Assembly: GCA_032717465.1 (NCBI GenBank)
Contig: CM064666.1
Span: 4,954,528-5,018,527, forward strand
Source: Coenobita brevimanus
Taxonomy: Eukaryota; Arthropoda; Malacostraca; Decapoda; Coenobitidae
Direction: 5' to 3'
Length of the DNA: 64,000 nt
Positions 35,841-47,599 of this stretch are shown here, one piece after another (the first letter of the stretch is position 1; each line of letters begins with the position of its first letter). The notes under the pieces were generated by a model. The model was not told where the DNA came from and made no database searches. It saw only the letters and a list, made by a program, of their open reading frames with translations. The position numbers were made by a program, and so were the translations under genes.

Positions 35841-36606
35841 ATTGCCAAACGCCTCATTCCCGTAAGGGGTGGCCACAAACAAATCGCTTCCACGTCGCCA
35901 TGTCCAATGCCACTTCACTGCCTTGCTACCGGCTCACACACCCCTCTCTCATATACCTCTCCACTCCATCCTTCCATCTCATCTTCGGCATCCTTCCCCC
36001 TCTCCCCCCACTCTCCTTGTTAGTCTCTCGCCACCCATCCTCTCCACATGGCCAAACCACCTCAGTGTGTTTCTTCTAACATTTTCCATCACATTCACAT
36101 CCACGCCACAGTGCTCCTTCACTTCCTCTGTCTGTCTCTCCATGTAACTTCAGGTGCTCCTCTCAAGTAACTCATTTCTGCTGCTCTCACTCTTGACTTG
36201 TGTCGTTCCAAAAATGTCCAAGCTTCACTTCTATACGTTAGAGTTGGTATCACAATACTGTCTTGGAGTGACTTTTTTACTTCCATGCCCACTTCCCTGT
36301 TCCTTGTCAGTGCTGTCAAAGAACCCTGTTGTACTCTTTCCATCACTGCACCTCTGAACTTCCATCCTTACCCATCACACTACCCAAGTACTTGAACGCA
36401 CTCACACATTCCATTTCCTTCTCATCCAGCCTCACTGCACATTCAGTGACTTCACTTCACTAAAAGACCATAATGTTACTCTTCCCTACATTCACCTTTA
36501 GATTCCGTTTCTTTCAGACTCATCCACCAAGCCTTGCAGTTCCCTTTCGTCTTCATTTAACAATACAGTATCATCTGCAAACCACAGTATAGGAAGTTCC
36601 ACAATC
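35841..36606 (-). pseudogene. Family A RTE-like LINE, 5'-truncated copy A5
   Basis: The minus strand ends with the conserved family terminus (complement of ATTGCCAAACGCCTCATTCC) next to a CTATC run. Upstream are the GHVERM-equivalent near 36035, TLTYRSEAWTFLERHKSRVR near 36200-36260, MMERVQQGS near 36340, and the F-A-D-D region near 36570 changed to F-A-D without the usual following residues. Many indels; a deletion of about 90 bp relative to A7 removes part of the region around 36000. Older than A3 and A7. Confidence 0.8.
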
Positions 36607-37433
36607 TGCTTTTTCTTATTAGGGTCGCTGGCAGGTGGGGGCGCCCATCATCCACCCACTTAGTGTAGTGGTACTCTATTTTAGGGTAGCTCTACATTAA
36701 GTGGCGAGCCAAATGATTCCCCGTAAACCAGGAAATTATTTACAACGCTGGGTGGTAACCTTATTACCAACCAACACGTGCTCCCTACTTGCCAGCAAGT
36801 GGGTTGGCGGAGGGTTAGTGGCCCTCGCCGGAAAACAACGAACTAGAAATACGAACAAGAAGCCTCAGTCTAGTACTTGCTCCTCGTCCCAGAGTAAATT
36901 ATACTATTAATATTGACATTAACCTTATTATTGTCCCCGGAACACTAGTATTCTATTCCAGATAGGCGTTACTCCAAACGATACTATTTAGCTAAGGATG
37001 AATCGTTGGAGATTAAGTGTTAAGAAGAAATATGCAAAAATAAACTGATGAGGCTGAAATGTCACGCAATATCTAAAGCATCCTGGGATATAGACCCTTT
37101 CATGATCATCAGAAGTCTAGTATTCGAGTCTAGATGACGGCCGACGATGTTATTAACTAAGAGCGAGTAACGGGAGCCTTGTTTTGTGTACCACCATCAC
37201 CTTTCCCACTTGTTGCTTCCCATCATCTCCCCTTCATCTCTATCGCCCCTTCTCCCTTCCTTTCACCGCCTATCTTGTCACTTCCTTCTTACCTTCCTTC
37301 CTGAATCACTCCTCTTCTCTACGGCTTTGCATAATTCCAAGTCTCCCCCTTCCTCCCTACATTCCCCCTCCCCAACTCTCCCTGAATCTCATCACCCGTC
37401 TCCTTTCTCCCCCATCCCCTCTAGGTCTTTACA

Positions 37434-37438
<5 letters not shown>
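36607..37438. other. No gene seen; unusual mixed-composition segment
   Basis: Sequence at 36607-37160 is less AT-rich than the surroundings and shows no similarity that I recognise. From 37180 to 37438 it is C/T-rich, leading into a CT microsatellite. Confidence 0.4.

Positions 37439-37478
<40 letters not shown>
37439..37478. repeat. (CT)n microsatellite
   Basis: CT run followed by (CTC)n to about 37490. Confidence 0.97.
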
Positions 37479-37480
<2 letters not shown>

Positions 37481-37490
37481 CTCCTCCTCA

Positions 37491-38773
37491 TCCATTAGGG
37501 CTGTGGCAGGGTTCACACCAGGTAATTGCGTGACAAATTAAGGGGCAGGTGAGACGGCGGTGTGGGTGACAAGTCCATTAACAGGTCTTTGAGGATCAGG
37601 TTGGCATCGGTGGTCGCTTTCTTGTCGGTTTTGCAGGGTTTCCAGCATTTCATAATATTAACATTTCCATCCTGTGACGTATTTTTATGTTAATTATTAC
37701 TGACATATTTTCTGTTTTATTCATGATATCTTCGGGCGATTTTTTTCAACTTAAGAACAAATTCTAGCTGAGAAAGGATTAACGAAATCTTTATTCTACG
37801 AATAACTCCTTCAGTTGGAAAAGCATCTCTATAGCTACATGAAATTCTGCAGCGGTAGGCAATAACACTATAATAAACGTCATGGGAGTGAAGTATTTAA
37901 CCTTCAAGAATACGACCTGAGCCGATATCATCATCGGGATAGGTGGCTTTACACCATTTCTTCAGCGATTAAAATTTACATTTCATACCTTAGTAATGAT
38001 TAGCACACTATTAACCTGCTTCTAATACTGGTTTAGAGTACATAGTGTACAAGAGAATATAAAGGTGCAATATCAACAAACATACTGCAGTGCAAGAGGA
38101 GTTATGAAGCTTCCTTAATAGGCAAGAATGTGATCGTTGGTTTTACTCTCTGGAGACACAGGAACACACACACATGGCACAGATTAAGTCATTAGGTATG
38201 TATATCCCTCATCATCCCACTTAGGCGCTGAAATGAGCTTACACGTGGTGGCGCTGTGTATCCTGCTTGGCTCGAAATCGCTGCGGGATATGCTCAGGAG
38301 CCAATCCTCGTCATATTTCCCTGCACCTCGCCGTAGAGAAAGATCCTGGTCCGACCCTTGTGAGCCTGTCACAAGGGAGTGCCGGCTTCCTGCACGCAGT
38401 ATGCACTAAATTATACGTGTAGGACATCTTACATGGCGTTGCTGTCTGCTTGGCCAGACAGACAGCAACCAGCCCATTTCATATATTTAATTTCGTCTTT
38501 TTTGTGGCAATAGTTGATGCCAACCATTTCAAGAACATGCCTGTACGATAATTCACACATCATTAGAGGTAATGTCGTGAACACAAAATTTTCCGTCGTT
38601 ATAATACGTCTGTCGCCCGCCTTGCCGTTATAAACACTTCACTGTCGTGACTGTATAGCTGGTTATAACACATGGAAGTCTTAACAATGCCTGGGATCTA
38701 CTCACCACTATATCTTTGTCATCATCGTCATCCTAACCCTATTTCCCATTGACAAATAGAATAGGTTTCAGTA

Positions 38774-38826
<53 letters not shown>

Positions 38827-39385
38827 GTATTTATATCGTTAAAGAAACTATACCCTAAGAATGAGAGCCTGTAAAACTTTTCTTTCCCAATAGAAAAAAA
38901 AAAAAAACGGAACTCACATTCGTCAATTTCGAGATCCCAGGACGTAATACATTTGGAATTATGGAAGTCACAGAATATGGGAAAAGCAGGCTCAATAAAG
39001 GCGTCTCTCTGTGTGCCTGAAAACAGATGGTGTACATGGTCACTCTTTTATTTGAGAGCTGGACAAACACAAAGGGTGAGATTCCGCGATAACACCGGTG
39101 CTGCGTTCCCACAGTAATAAGAAGAGTAATGCAAGAAGGCAGTTCAGAAGGACATTGACAAGAAGAGCAGAGCTGCAGCGGTGTAAGAGTCAGACATGTA
39201 ACTGCGGTGATGAAATTGAGGCTGCATGGAGTTAGTGAAAGGGATGAAGCAGATGAGATGAAAAACTACCGACTCCACCCGGTTTATTAATGGTGTATGT
39301 ACGAACCCTCCAGACATTTTTAGTTAGCTGATAATTTGCCGAAGCCCGGTTATATTTTTTTTATTACAAGACACCGGAAAAACTA
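37491..39385. other. No gene; one CT microsatellite and old-repeat words
   Basis: CT repeats at 38776-38823 and an A run at 38893-38906. A GTGACGTATTTTTATG block near 37677 and TTTTATTCATGATAT near 37715 resemble the dispersed old repeat. A segment near 38184-38372 with TTCGAGCC on the minus strand may be another repeat but I cannot place it. Confidence 0.45.
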
Positions 39386-39394
39386 GTGTGTTGT

Positions 39395-41010
39395 AGTTGA
39401 TAACTGCAACACTGCACACTGCCACTTCTAACACTGCCATATCTCATCCTACCACATCTCATTCTGCCACATCTCACACTGCCACATCTTACATTATCAC
39501 ATCTCACACTGCTATATCTTATACTGCAACATCTCACACTGTCACATCTCACACTGCCCCATATCACACTGCCCCATCTCACACTGTCACATCTCACACT
39601 GCCACATCTCACATTGCCATATCTTACACTGCCACATCTCACACTGCCACATCTCACACTGTCACATCTTACACTGCCAAGTCTCATCCTGCCAAATTTC
39701 ATGCTGCCTCATCTCACGCTGCCACATCACATATTCCCACACCAATAACTGCCACATCTCACACTGTCACATTACATATTCCCATAACACACACTGCCAT
39801 ATTTCATACTGCTACATCTTTCACTTCTGTATATCATAGTCTCACACTGACACACCACATATTCACACACCACTGTCACATCTCACACTGCCACTTTACA
39901 TATTCCCACACCACACACTGTCACATCTCACTCTACAATACATCATAGTCTCTCACTGCCACACCACATATTCCCACACCCCACACTGCCACAATTCACA
40001 CTGCTTCATCTCATACGACAATACATCACACTGCCACACCACACACTGCCTTACTTCACACCAGCACATCTCAAGCTGCCGCACCTTAAACTGTCTTATC
40101 CCACATTGCTACACTCACTCAATAGCCTCACACCGCCACACCTTACATAAGCACCCCACGCACTGCTACACCGCACTCACTGCCCCACATAATACTGCCA
40201 CTCCTAATACTGCCACACTATACACTACCCTACCTCACGCTACCATACCACACACTGCCACATTACACACTAAAATACCTCACACTGCCATACCTATAAT
40301 GAAACACCTCACATCATCACACATTGCAGTGCTACACCATACACTGTCAAACGACACCCTGTCATACCACACAATGCCACACCACACATGCCAGACCCCC
40401 AGCTGCTACACTACACACTGGCACATCACACACTAACACATCTCACAGTGCAAAACCACACACTGCCACACCATACACTGCCACACCTCACAATGACACC
40501 TCTTACACTGCCACATCTTACACTGCCATTCCTTACACCGCCGAACCTTACACTGACACCATACTCTGCCACACGACACACTGCCACACCACACACTGCC
40601 ACACCACACATTGCCATATCACTCACTGCCACACCACACACTGCCAATCTTAATCTACCCCACCACACACTGCCACATCATACCCTGCCACACATTGCCA
40701 TATCACTCACTGCCACACCACACACTGCCAATCTTAATCTACCCCACCACACACTGCCACATCATACCCTGCCACACCTTACACTATTACACCTCACTTC
40801 ACCAAACCATACACACCACCACGCCTCACACCACCACATCGCATGAACTGCTTCAGCTCACACGACCATACCTCGAACTGCAACACCCACACTGCTACAC
40901 CCAACACTGCTATTTGTAACACTGCTCTACCAGACAAACCGCCACGCCATACACTGCTTCACCTCATAATGTCACTCTTCACACAGCCACACTTCACACT
41001 GCCATAGATT
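39395..41010. repeat. Long degenerate minisatellite, unit about 15 bp (CACACTGCCACATCT type)
   Basis: About 1.6 kb in which CACACTGCCACAtct/cca recurs roughly every 10-15 bp with point changes. The first half (to about 39800) is dominated by ...ACATCT units and the second half by ...ACACCA units. A perfect-looking higher-order duplication of 84 bp lies at 40611-40694 and 40695-40778. Long Thr/Ser/His-rich open frames across it (for example 39397-39948) are by-products of the 15-bp periodicity, a multiple of three. Confidence 0.95.
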
Positions 41011-41394
41011 GGGAACATTGCCCGAAAGGAAAGAAGTATTTCCAGAGAAGAGAAGATAAACAGCTTCCCATGTTCTTTTATTTGATTTTTACTACTAGCG
41101 AATTACAAGTGCTCGTGGCCCCTTCGAGCCCTCTCGCACTTGCTCCTGCGGAGGCCTCTCGCGCCGGGCGCTCGCTTTTTGGTGCTTCACACTCGTTACC
41201 TCGTGCTTCTCACTCGTTTCCTCGATCTTCGCGCGCAGTTGCAATCATTTCAGGTAGTCCGAGTCACGTTTATGTGCTGTTCTACTCTGACGTTGTCACT
41301 ATCGGCCGTCAAGGCGACATCGAAGGGCCCATGATGGTCCGTTTATGTGCTGTTCAAGTCTGACGTTGTCACTTGGACTTTTGCAGCTAACCAA
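41011..41394. other. GC-richer segment with a small direct duplication
   Basis: The phrase GTTTATGTGCTGTTC followed by TCTGACGTTGTCACT occurs at about 41269-41302 and again at 41338-41373. The block 41120-41250 has repeated CTCGT/CTCGC words. No gene recognised. Confidence 0.5.
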
Positions 41395-41500
41395 CTGATC
41401 GTGTTATTTGCAGCTTCGGGAATGGAACCCAAGTTGTCCGGACGCAAATCCGAGATATTAACCACTCGGCCACGGCAACCGACCGGGCGCCGGGAGCTGC
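41395..41500 (-). repeat. tRNA-like SINE head (S5)
   Basis: The minus strand has TGGCCGAGTGGTTAA (complement of 41458-41472), a strong box A of the Leu/Ser tRNA type, and GGGTTCCATTCCC (complement of 41418-41430), a box B with one change from GGTTCGATTCC. No complete acceptor stem is visible, so a SINE head or tRNA pseudogene is more likely than a working tRNA gene. Confidence 0.55.
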
Positions 41501-41648
41501 GTTTTTTTTTGTCAAAATTTGATCGCTCATTAAATATTGTAAAAGTGTTTCAATCGTGATGAGACCAGGTTTTTTCACATCAGAGAATTTTTTTTTGCGA
41601 TTTTTGTGGCAATTTTGATGCGATTTGAATGTGTAGTTTCGGCTGCCC

Positions 41649-41649
<1 letters not shown>

Positions 41650-41689
<40 letters not shown>

Positions 41690-41709
41690 CTGCTGCTATT
41701 GTGTATTAG

Positions 41710-41749
<40 letters not shown>
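41650..41749. repeat. (CA)n and (CT)n microsatellites
   Basis: CA at 41650-41690 and CT at 41712-41749. Confidence 0.97.
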
Positions 41750-41750
<1 letters not shown>

Positions 41751-42134
41751 GCCAGTACCCTACACAACCCATAATGCAGAATCCATGTTCAGATTCATTA
41801 TTCATACCATCAGACTGACGAGCCATAATTCACGATGACTGAAGGGATGAAGCCAAAGTGCCACAATACCGAGGCCGTAATCCCTAAAGTTATCAGGTTC
41901 CCCTTTCTTTACGCTGTATTTTGCATATAACACATAATTCCTTTCACCGTGATAGATAGTCAACAGTGGAGTTTCACTCTGCATAATATTAGCTGCCGAT
42001 GCAGAACGTTATGAAGTGCTGATGTTTTAGATGCCAAATGAATTAACCCGTCAGTAAGGCGCCCCCCCCCCTTTTTTTTTGCTTAATTGTTGTTTTCCCA
42101 CAGAGCTTTTTCGTCTTTTCTCATGTGCAGGACT
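41750..42134. other. No gene seen
   Basis: Unique-looking; C8-10 and T9 runs near 42062-42080. Confidence 0.5.
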
Positions 42135-42445
42135 CTCCACATCGGCTTAAAAATGTTCCCTGAGAACCAGTAGTCTTCCTGCATACCATACACCTCCACA
42201 TATCATCACCTATTCCTAAACACCATCCGTTCATATTAAATACATCCTATGGCAGTCTCATTCAGGACTGCTCTGTTGGTATTAGCGGGGATGTTTTTAT
42301 ACATTGATAAGTCTTATGGTAGATTACTAAATTCCACTTTAACGAAACTCACATCCTTTCAACTGTTCCCTGTCTCAGCTGTGATGCGAACCCGTGCCTA
42401 CTGGGACAGTAGACCACCTCTCTACCCACTCAGTCACCATTTTTC
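42135..42445 (-). repeat. tRNA-derived SINE (S2 family), copy 2
   Basis: The minus-strand head has TGACTGAGTGGGTAGAGAGG (complement of about 42418-42437, box A) and ACGGGTTCGCATCA (complement near 42383-42396, box B). The body shares with copy 1 (5046-5384) a CACCTCCACAT block, CTCAT-CAGGACTG-T, and TTGGTATTAGCGGGG at about 42273 versus 5211. Confidence 0.7.
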
Positions 42446-43684
42446 CTTACCAGATAAACTATTCTATCATTCACATGGTTGAAACCAATTTCTTGTGTCG
42501 AATATATAATCTCCCCCCCTCCCCTTACCCTCCAAACCATGCAGTTAGTCATATTTTACGTATAAAGTAGTGTCTTAAAATACAGAACATTTGTTCAGAA
42601 ATATCTTAGTTACATGGATTCCACGATATATTTGGTATAAAGTGGTCCGTTCAGTCATATTTACGCAAACACAGACCGACATGTTGCTTGGAACTTGAAG
42701 CAGGTCTGTAACTTTCAAGGTGGATGAACTGATCTTCGAAAGATGAAGGCAATCGCTTTCCAACCACACCTCCCATAAACCCTTTTTAAGCAGTCTCTCA
42801 CTCTGCACTCGCGTCGCTTCAATCACTCACTCCCTGGTTAAAGTAAGAATAAAATAAGTATGGCCGGAAAAGTAAGTCATATTAACCTATTTCTTTTGCT
42901 ACAGAAGACTTGTCTCAGTTCATAAAAATCGTCAGTCACTAGCCTGAACAAAGCACCCAGGAACATTGTTCTGTTCGTCGATCACAAAGTGCCACGCTGT
43001 CCCATTAGAAGCGTCATGAACTGAAGCTAAACTTTTCAGTCCAGACATTTAAGACATGGACGACCAATCACTCTTCTTTCATTGTCATTATGCAAGCAGT
43101 AAAGATTGACAACTCCTTACTAATGAATCCTTATAGAGCACATTCCACCATGGACCTTAACTCATTAGACCACAACTAGTCATTCTATTATTTTATGGTT
43201 ACCAACTAACGCAGTACACATTTTCCTGGAGTACAGGAAATCATCTGGCTTGCTACTGCGTGAAGAGACAACTGACACTGCATCGCGTGAGTGGATGGTG
43301 GGTGTTCCCACCTGCCACCAATAAAGCTAAGGACGTCTACAATTTCTGTTTGCTAAGTAACAGTGCCAGTTTTAGGCTGAACTGTGTCAAGGTACACCTA
43401 CTGACTACTTGATTTTTCCTCAGCTGGACAAAAGCCGTCTGATGTTACCATCAACAAAGTGATGTAAACATGGCCTTTGAAACTTCGTACCAGGCATCCT
43501 ATGAACACAGCGGCATAGCTCTTCGGACAGTGGTAAAGAATCATTGAAAAAATGAAAATAAAAATGAATAATGTTAACTACTGGAATGCATTTTAAATAA
43601 AACTCATTAGATTTAAACCCCGTAGAATTAAACCTGCGAGATAAACCCATTCATTTACAACCTTCAACTCCTTTCATTACATAC

Positions 43685-43690
<6 letters not shown>
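42446..43690. other. No gene seen
   Basis: About 1.2 kb of unique-looking sequence; nothing recognised on either strand. Confidence 0.45.

Positions 43691-43718
<28 letters not shown>
43691..43718. repeat. (CT)n microsatellite
   Basis: Pure CT of about 28 bp. The flanking phrase CTCCTTTCATTACATACACAAACTCTC at its left occurs identically before the CT tract at 44771, so the two arrays share an origin. Confidence 0.95.
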
Positions 43719-43720
<2 letters not shown>

Positions 43721-43773
43721 CCTCGATCAAACAACACAGTAAATCCAATAAATCATATATATCATCATCATCA

Positions 43774-44152
43774 TCAGCCGTTGAGATCCACTGGAGGACC
43801 GGCCTATCCCTACCGAACCAGGGACGATACAGCCAACGTATCTACAAAGTGGCTTAGGCTGTCTGGTAGAGATTGAATGTAGGGTGAGAAGTGCTTGTAA
43901 GTGTAATTGTAGTGTTGGAGTGGCTTTGGATGTGTGTGTAGTCTGTGAACCGAATGTAATCGGCCCGCGCAAGCCGGCTGGGTGCAAGCATACTTTACAG
44001 TATGCGACACCGGTTCAACCACAGCACCCCTGATGTCTGCCAAGCAGTACGTGGCCAGGAGAACGCTCCCAAAGTTTTTTACCCTGGCGGGGCACGAACC
44101 CTCGCTCTCCAGTGTACAAAAACGCACACTTTAACACTGTACCACAGAGGCT
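43774..44152 (-). repeat. tRNA-derived SINE (S1 family), copy 2
   Basis: Minus strand, with head CCTCTGTGGTACAGTGTTAA and box B-like AGGGTTCGTGCCCCG, closer to consensus than copy 1. The body is collinear with 32475-32866, and the 3' end passes into (GAT)n (ATC at 43761-43773 on the plus strand), so the family tail is probably GAT repeats. This is the best preserved S1 copy here. Confidence 0.88.
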
Positions 44153-44171
44153 TCATATATATAAATATATA

Positions 44172-44394
<223 letters not shown>

Positions 44395-44397
<3 letters not shown>

Positions 44398-44765
44398 TAA
44401 CAGTTTGTCATCTTTGAATAAATAACTGATGATTCCATAGCAACGGTGTGGCCAAGTGAGAAAAAATTGAAGAATTAAATACAGGATGGCCGTTAAATGA
44501 AGTCTACAACGTTGTGTGTTGTGTGTGTTTGTGTGAGAACCAAATATATTTTGGTTGCATCACATCGCTGCTTAACCATGGAATCAGTGGATGGGAAAGA
44601 AGCAGACACGATGAAGTATCAAATTGGTTTTGAGAAGTATAAAATGGTGCAGAGCAGACACCTTTAACACTGACTGAGCCGTCACAACGATACAAGAGAA
44701 ATGGATTTCGTAATATATGGGCCAAACAATACAAAAGCTTACTCCTTACTCCTTTCATTACATAC

Positions 44766-44770
<5 letters not shown>
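44395..44770. other. No gene seen
   Basis: Unique-looking; a short GTGTGTTGTGTGTGTTTGTG patch near 44512. No recognisable motifs. Confidence 0.45.

Positions 44771-44846
<76 letters not shown>
44771..44846. repeat. (CT)n microsatellite
   Basis: A pure CT run of about 76 bp, preceded by the same 25-bp phrase as the CT run at 43691. Confidence 0.97.
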
Positions 44847-44848
<2 letters not shown>

Positions 44849-44966
44849 ACTTTGCGTTTACCCCTCTCTCTTCGTCAGCCTTCATCATATCCCACACGGA
44901 ACATAAAATTGTAGAGACACAGAAACAAATGCATCTGATTGACAGCACGGAAATTCTGAATGGTGA

Positions 44967-44985
44967 TGCAAGAAAGGGAGGAGAG

Positions 44986-45021
<36 letters not shown>

Positions 45022-45755
45022 GGAGGAGGAGGAGGAGGAGCGGGAGGAGAAGGAAAAGGAGGAGGAGGAGAAAGAGGAGGAGGACGAAGATGTAAAGGGA
45101 TGTAGAAGGGAGGGTGCAACACAGGGCAGTGTTAAAAGTGAGAGGTGGAAGATGAAGGATGGAGAGTGCTAGTGGAGCAAAGAAGGAGGAAAGGAGGCAA
45201 AGAAGTCTGTAGGAGGTAATATAGAGATAGGAAGGTACAAGGGGAATGAATGGGATGGAAAGATGTTTTTGACGACGGAGTGAAGCTCTATTAAAGACGT
45301 TGAGGAAGAGCGTGAAAGAGAAAAGGAGAAAGGAGAGTAGGAGAGGTTAGAGATAAGGGGGGAGAGGGGAAGGAGGGAAAGTACAAGTGGAAAAAGGAAG
45401 AGGAGAGGGAGAGCGAAAGACGAAGGGCGTGAAGAAAGGAGGTAGGGATAGATGAAAGGAAAGATGGAAAGAGGGGAGTGAGAGATGAATGGAGGTAAGG
45501 GAAATGGAGAGAGGTGAAGGGTGGGAGACGAGGAAGGCAGGAGGAGATGAAGGGCGGGAGGCGGGTGGGGGGGCATGGAAGAGAAAAGAAGGGGAGGGAG
45601 GAAGGTAGGGAAAGATGAGGAGAGAGAGAGAGAGAGAGCAAAGGCACAAAGAGAGGCAAACGCAACAGATCTAATGGCCCTTTCGAGGCTGCTTGTTACA
45701 GAGATTATCACTATGATATCTAATGCTACAAGATGAAGGTAAGGATAGTAAAGCA

Positions 45756-45849
<94 letters not shown>

Positions 45850-46085
45850 GAGAGGAGAGATAAGTAAGGGGGTGGGAGGAGGGGAGGGAGAGACAAAGAC
45901 AGAGAAAGGAGGACAGGAGGGAGATACGAAGGTAGGGGGCTGGAAGAAGATGAAGCAAGAAGGAAAGATGGGTAAGAAAAGGAGGTGAGGAGGTAGAGAT
46001 GAAGTGAGGGAGGGGTGGATAGGAAGGAGAGATGAAGGTGGGGAGGGGAGGAATTGAAAGGAGGGTGGTGAGAGGAGCAGGGAGA
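44967..46085. repeat. Purine-rich tract with GAT, GAG and (GA)n arrays
   Basis: About 1.1 kb in which the plus strand is overwhelmingly A and G, apart from a mixed island near 45660-45740. It includes (GAT)n at 44988-45020, (GAG/GAA)n to about 45090, and a GA microsatellite at 45756-45856. The minus-strand reading as Ser/Leu/Pro-rich protein is a composition artefact. Such a mirror-like polypurine strand could adopt triplex structures. Confidence 0.9.
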
Positions 46086-46244
46086 CGTGAACGGTGGCAG
46101 CACACGAAAAGGCAGGACAGACATTTGTGGCCTTTATATTTATTTCGTGCACATTGTACAACAATTTCTTGTTTTATATTTTTGTTTATAGTCACAGAGC
46201 AAAATTAGATAAAAATAATGTGGAGAAAGACAGGAATAGAAACG

Positions 46245-46246
<2 letters not shown>

Positions 46247-46309
<63 letters not shown>
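46247..46309. repeat. (CA)n microsatellite
   Basis: Pure CA of about 63 bp. Confidence 0.97.
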
Positions 46310-46310
<1 letters not shown>

Positions 46311-47599
46311 TCCCTTCCATTCCCTTATATCCAGCCAGATTGATTATTAAGTTATCCTTTGCTGTTCATTCATAACCTGATGATCTCTTATGCATGACCT
46401 TGCTTCGTCCATGGAGAGATGCCTTAATATAACATGCAAGAGGCAGGCATGTGTAGCTATTTTTATTTCCATCCTTTCAATATAGTATGCATCAGCCAAG
46501 CACCTGCAACTACCTTTATTTCCTTCCTTTTCCCAAATAAATTGTCTTCCAAATATGCCTTCCAAATGCCCGTAATAGCGGTGCCGTATTACCGTGTTTT
46601 AAGTGGCATAAGAGGTTTTTTAACATCTCTCCTTTACTGATTTATTTTGTACATTATACCTAATCATTCTCATATATGTTTTTTATGCAAACCGTATAGG
46701 AATGAAGACTCTAGAAACAGCACGGATTAAGGCGTAATACATAAAATAAAACGCTAATCAAGAACTGGTCAGAAGTCGTCTACTCCAACTGGAATGCAGG
46801 TGTAGGATGTCTGATGGCACCTCTTCCTCATTAATTTATTATGAATGGTACACTCAATCCTTTTTGCTGTACCCTACTCAAATTGCCCCGAGCCAGAAGG
46901 TAAACGGGGATATTTTCTTGTGTCTTCTGTCTGAGATTTGTATCCTATGACTTTATCTTTTTACCACAATGACATCATTTTTCTTTCGTATTTCAGTCAG
47001 ATTTATTGAGCACAGAAGACAGTTTTAAAGCCACAGAGCGGTAGATAGGTCTCTGGTGACAGAGAAGCTTTTCTTAAGTTTAAAAATCGTCCGGGTGTGG
47101 CAAGAATAAACAAAAGTACGTCATGGTGTTCAAGGATTTCCATGCTTTATATTAAAGTATCCTGGTCTCGACACCCTACGCTCCAAGTACGTTCATATGG
47201 ACTGGCTGTTGCAGATTTTACCTATTTTTAACTCTTTGGTCTGTGATATACCAACTTTGTACTGCATTCCAGTTAACCTTGAATAAAAATTTCAGTAATA
47301 ACAAATAATTGGATCAATAGGTATATAAATAGGTAATAATCGTGCAACGATAGCTGCAAACTATCCTGAATACCATTTTGAAAAAAATATATATATATTA
47401 ATAACTATATCTTAACGACAGGCGATTCTATTAAGCTCAGAAAAACGCACTCCACATGTACACTCACCAACTTTTTACAGATCCATAAATTCGCGTTCAT
47501 AGTGCTTTATTAAAATGAATAAGCTATACATTTACCTTCTTCATTCCGATAATGTAGTTAAAGTTCAGGAGCATCTCTAGGAGCGCCCCGGTCAGTTTT
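46310..47599. other. No gene seen
   Basis: About 1.3 kb of AT-rich unique-looking sequence upstream of the LINE E2 tail. Nothing recognised. Confidence 0.45.

Noticed and set aside
37045..37080. CTGATGAG...GAAA word resembling a hammerhead ribozyme core (also near 7608 and 50810)
   Set aside because: There is no room for stem II and I could not find pairing partners for stems I and III.
36607..37160. Possible mitochondrial or rRNA-derived insertion because of shifted base composition
   Set aside because: I could not match it to any conserved rRNA helix or mitochondrial protein.
39397..40919. Open frames rich in His-Thr-Ala-Thr-Ser across the minisatellite
   Set aside because: The 15-bp unit is a multiple of three, so an open frame is expected. 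Unit length variation breaks all frames, and no gene structure is seen.
45169..46195. Minus-strand Ser/Leu/Pro-rich frame of over 300 codons
   Set aside because: It is the complement of a purine-rich strand, which has very few stop codons on that strand; composition alone explains it.
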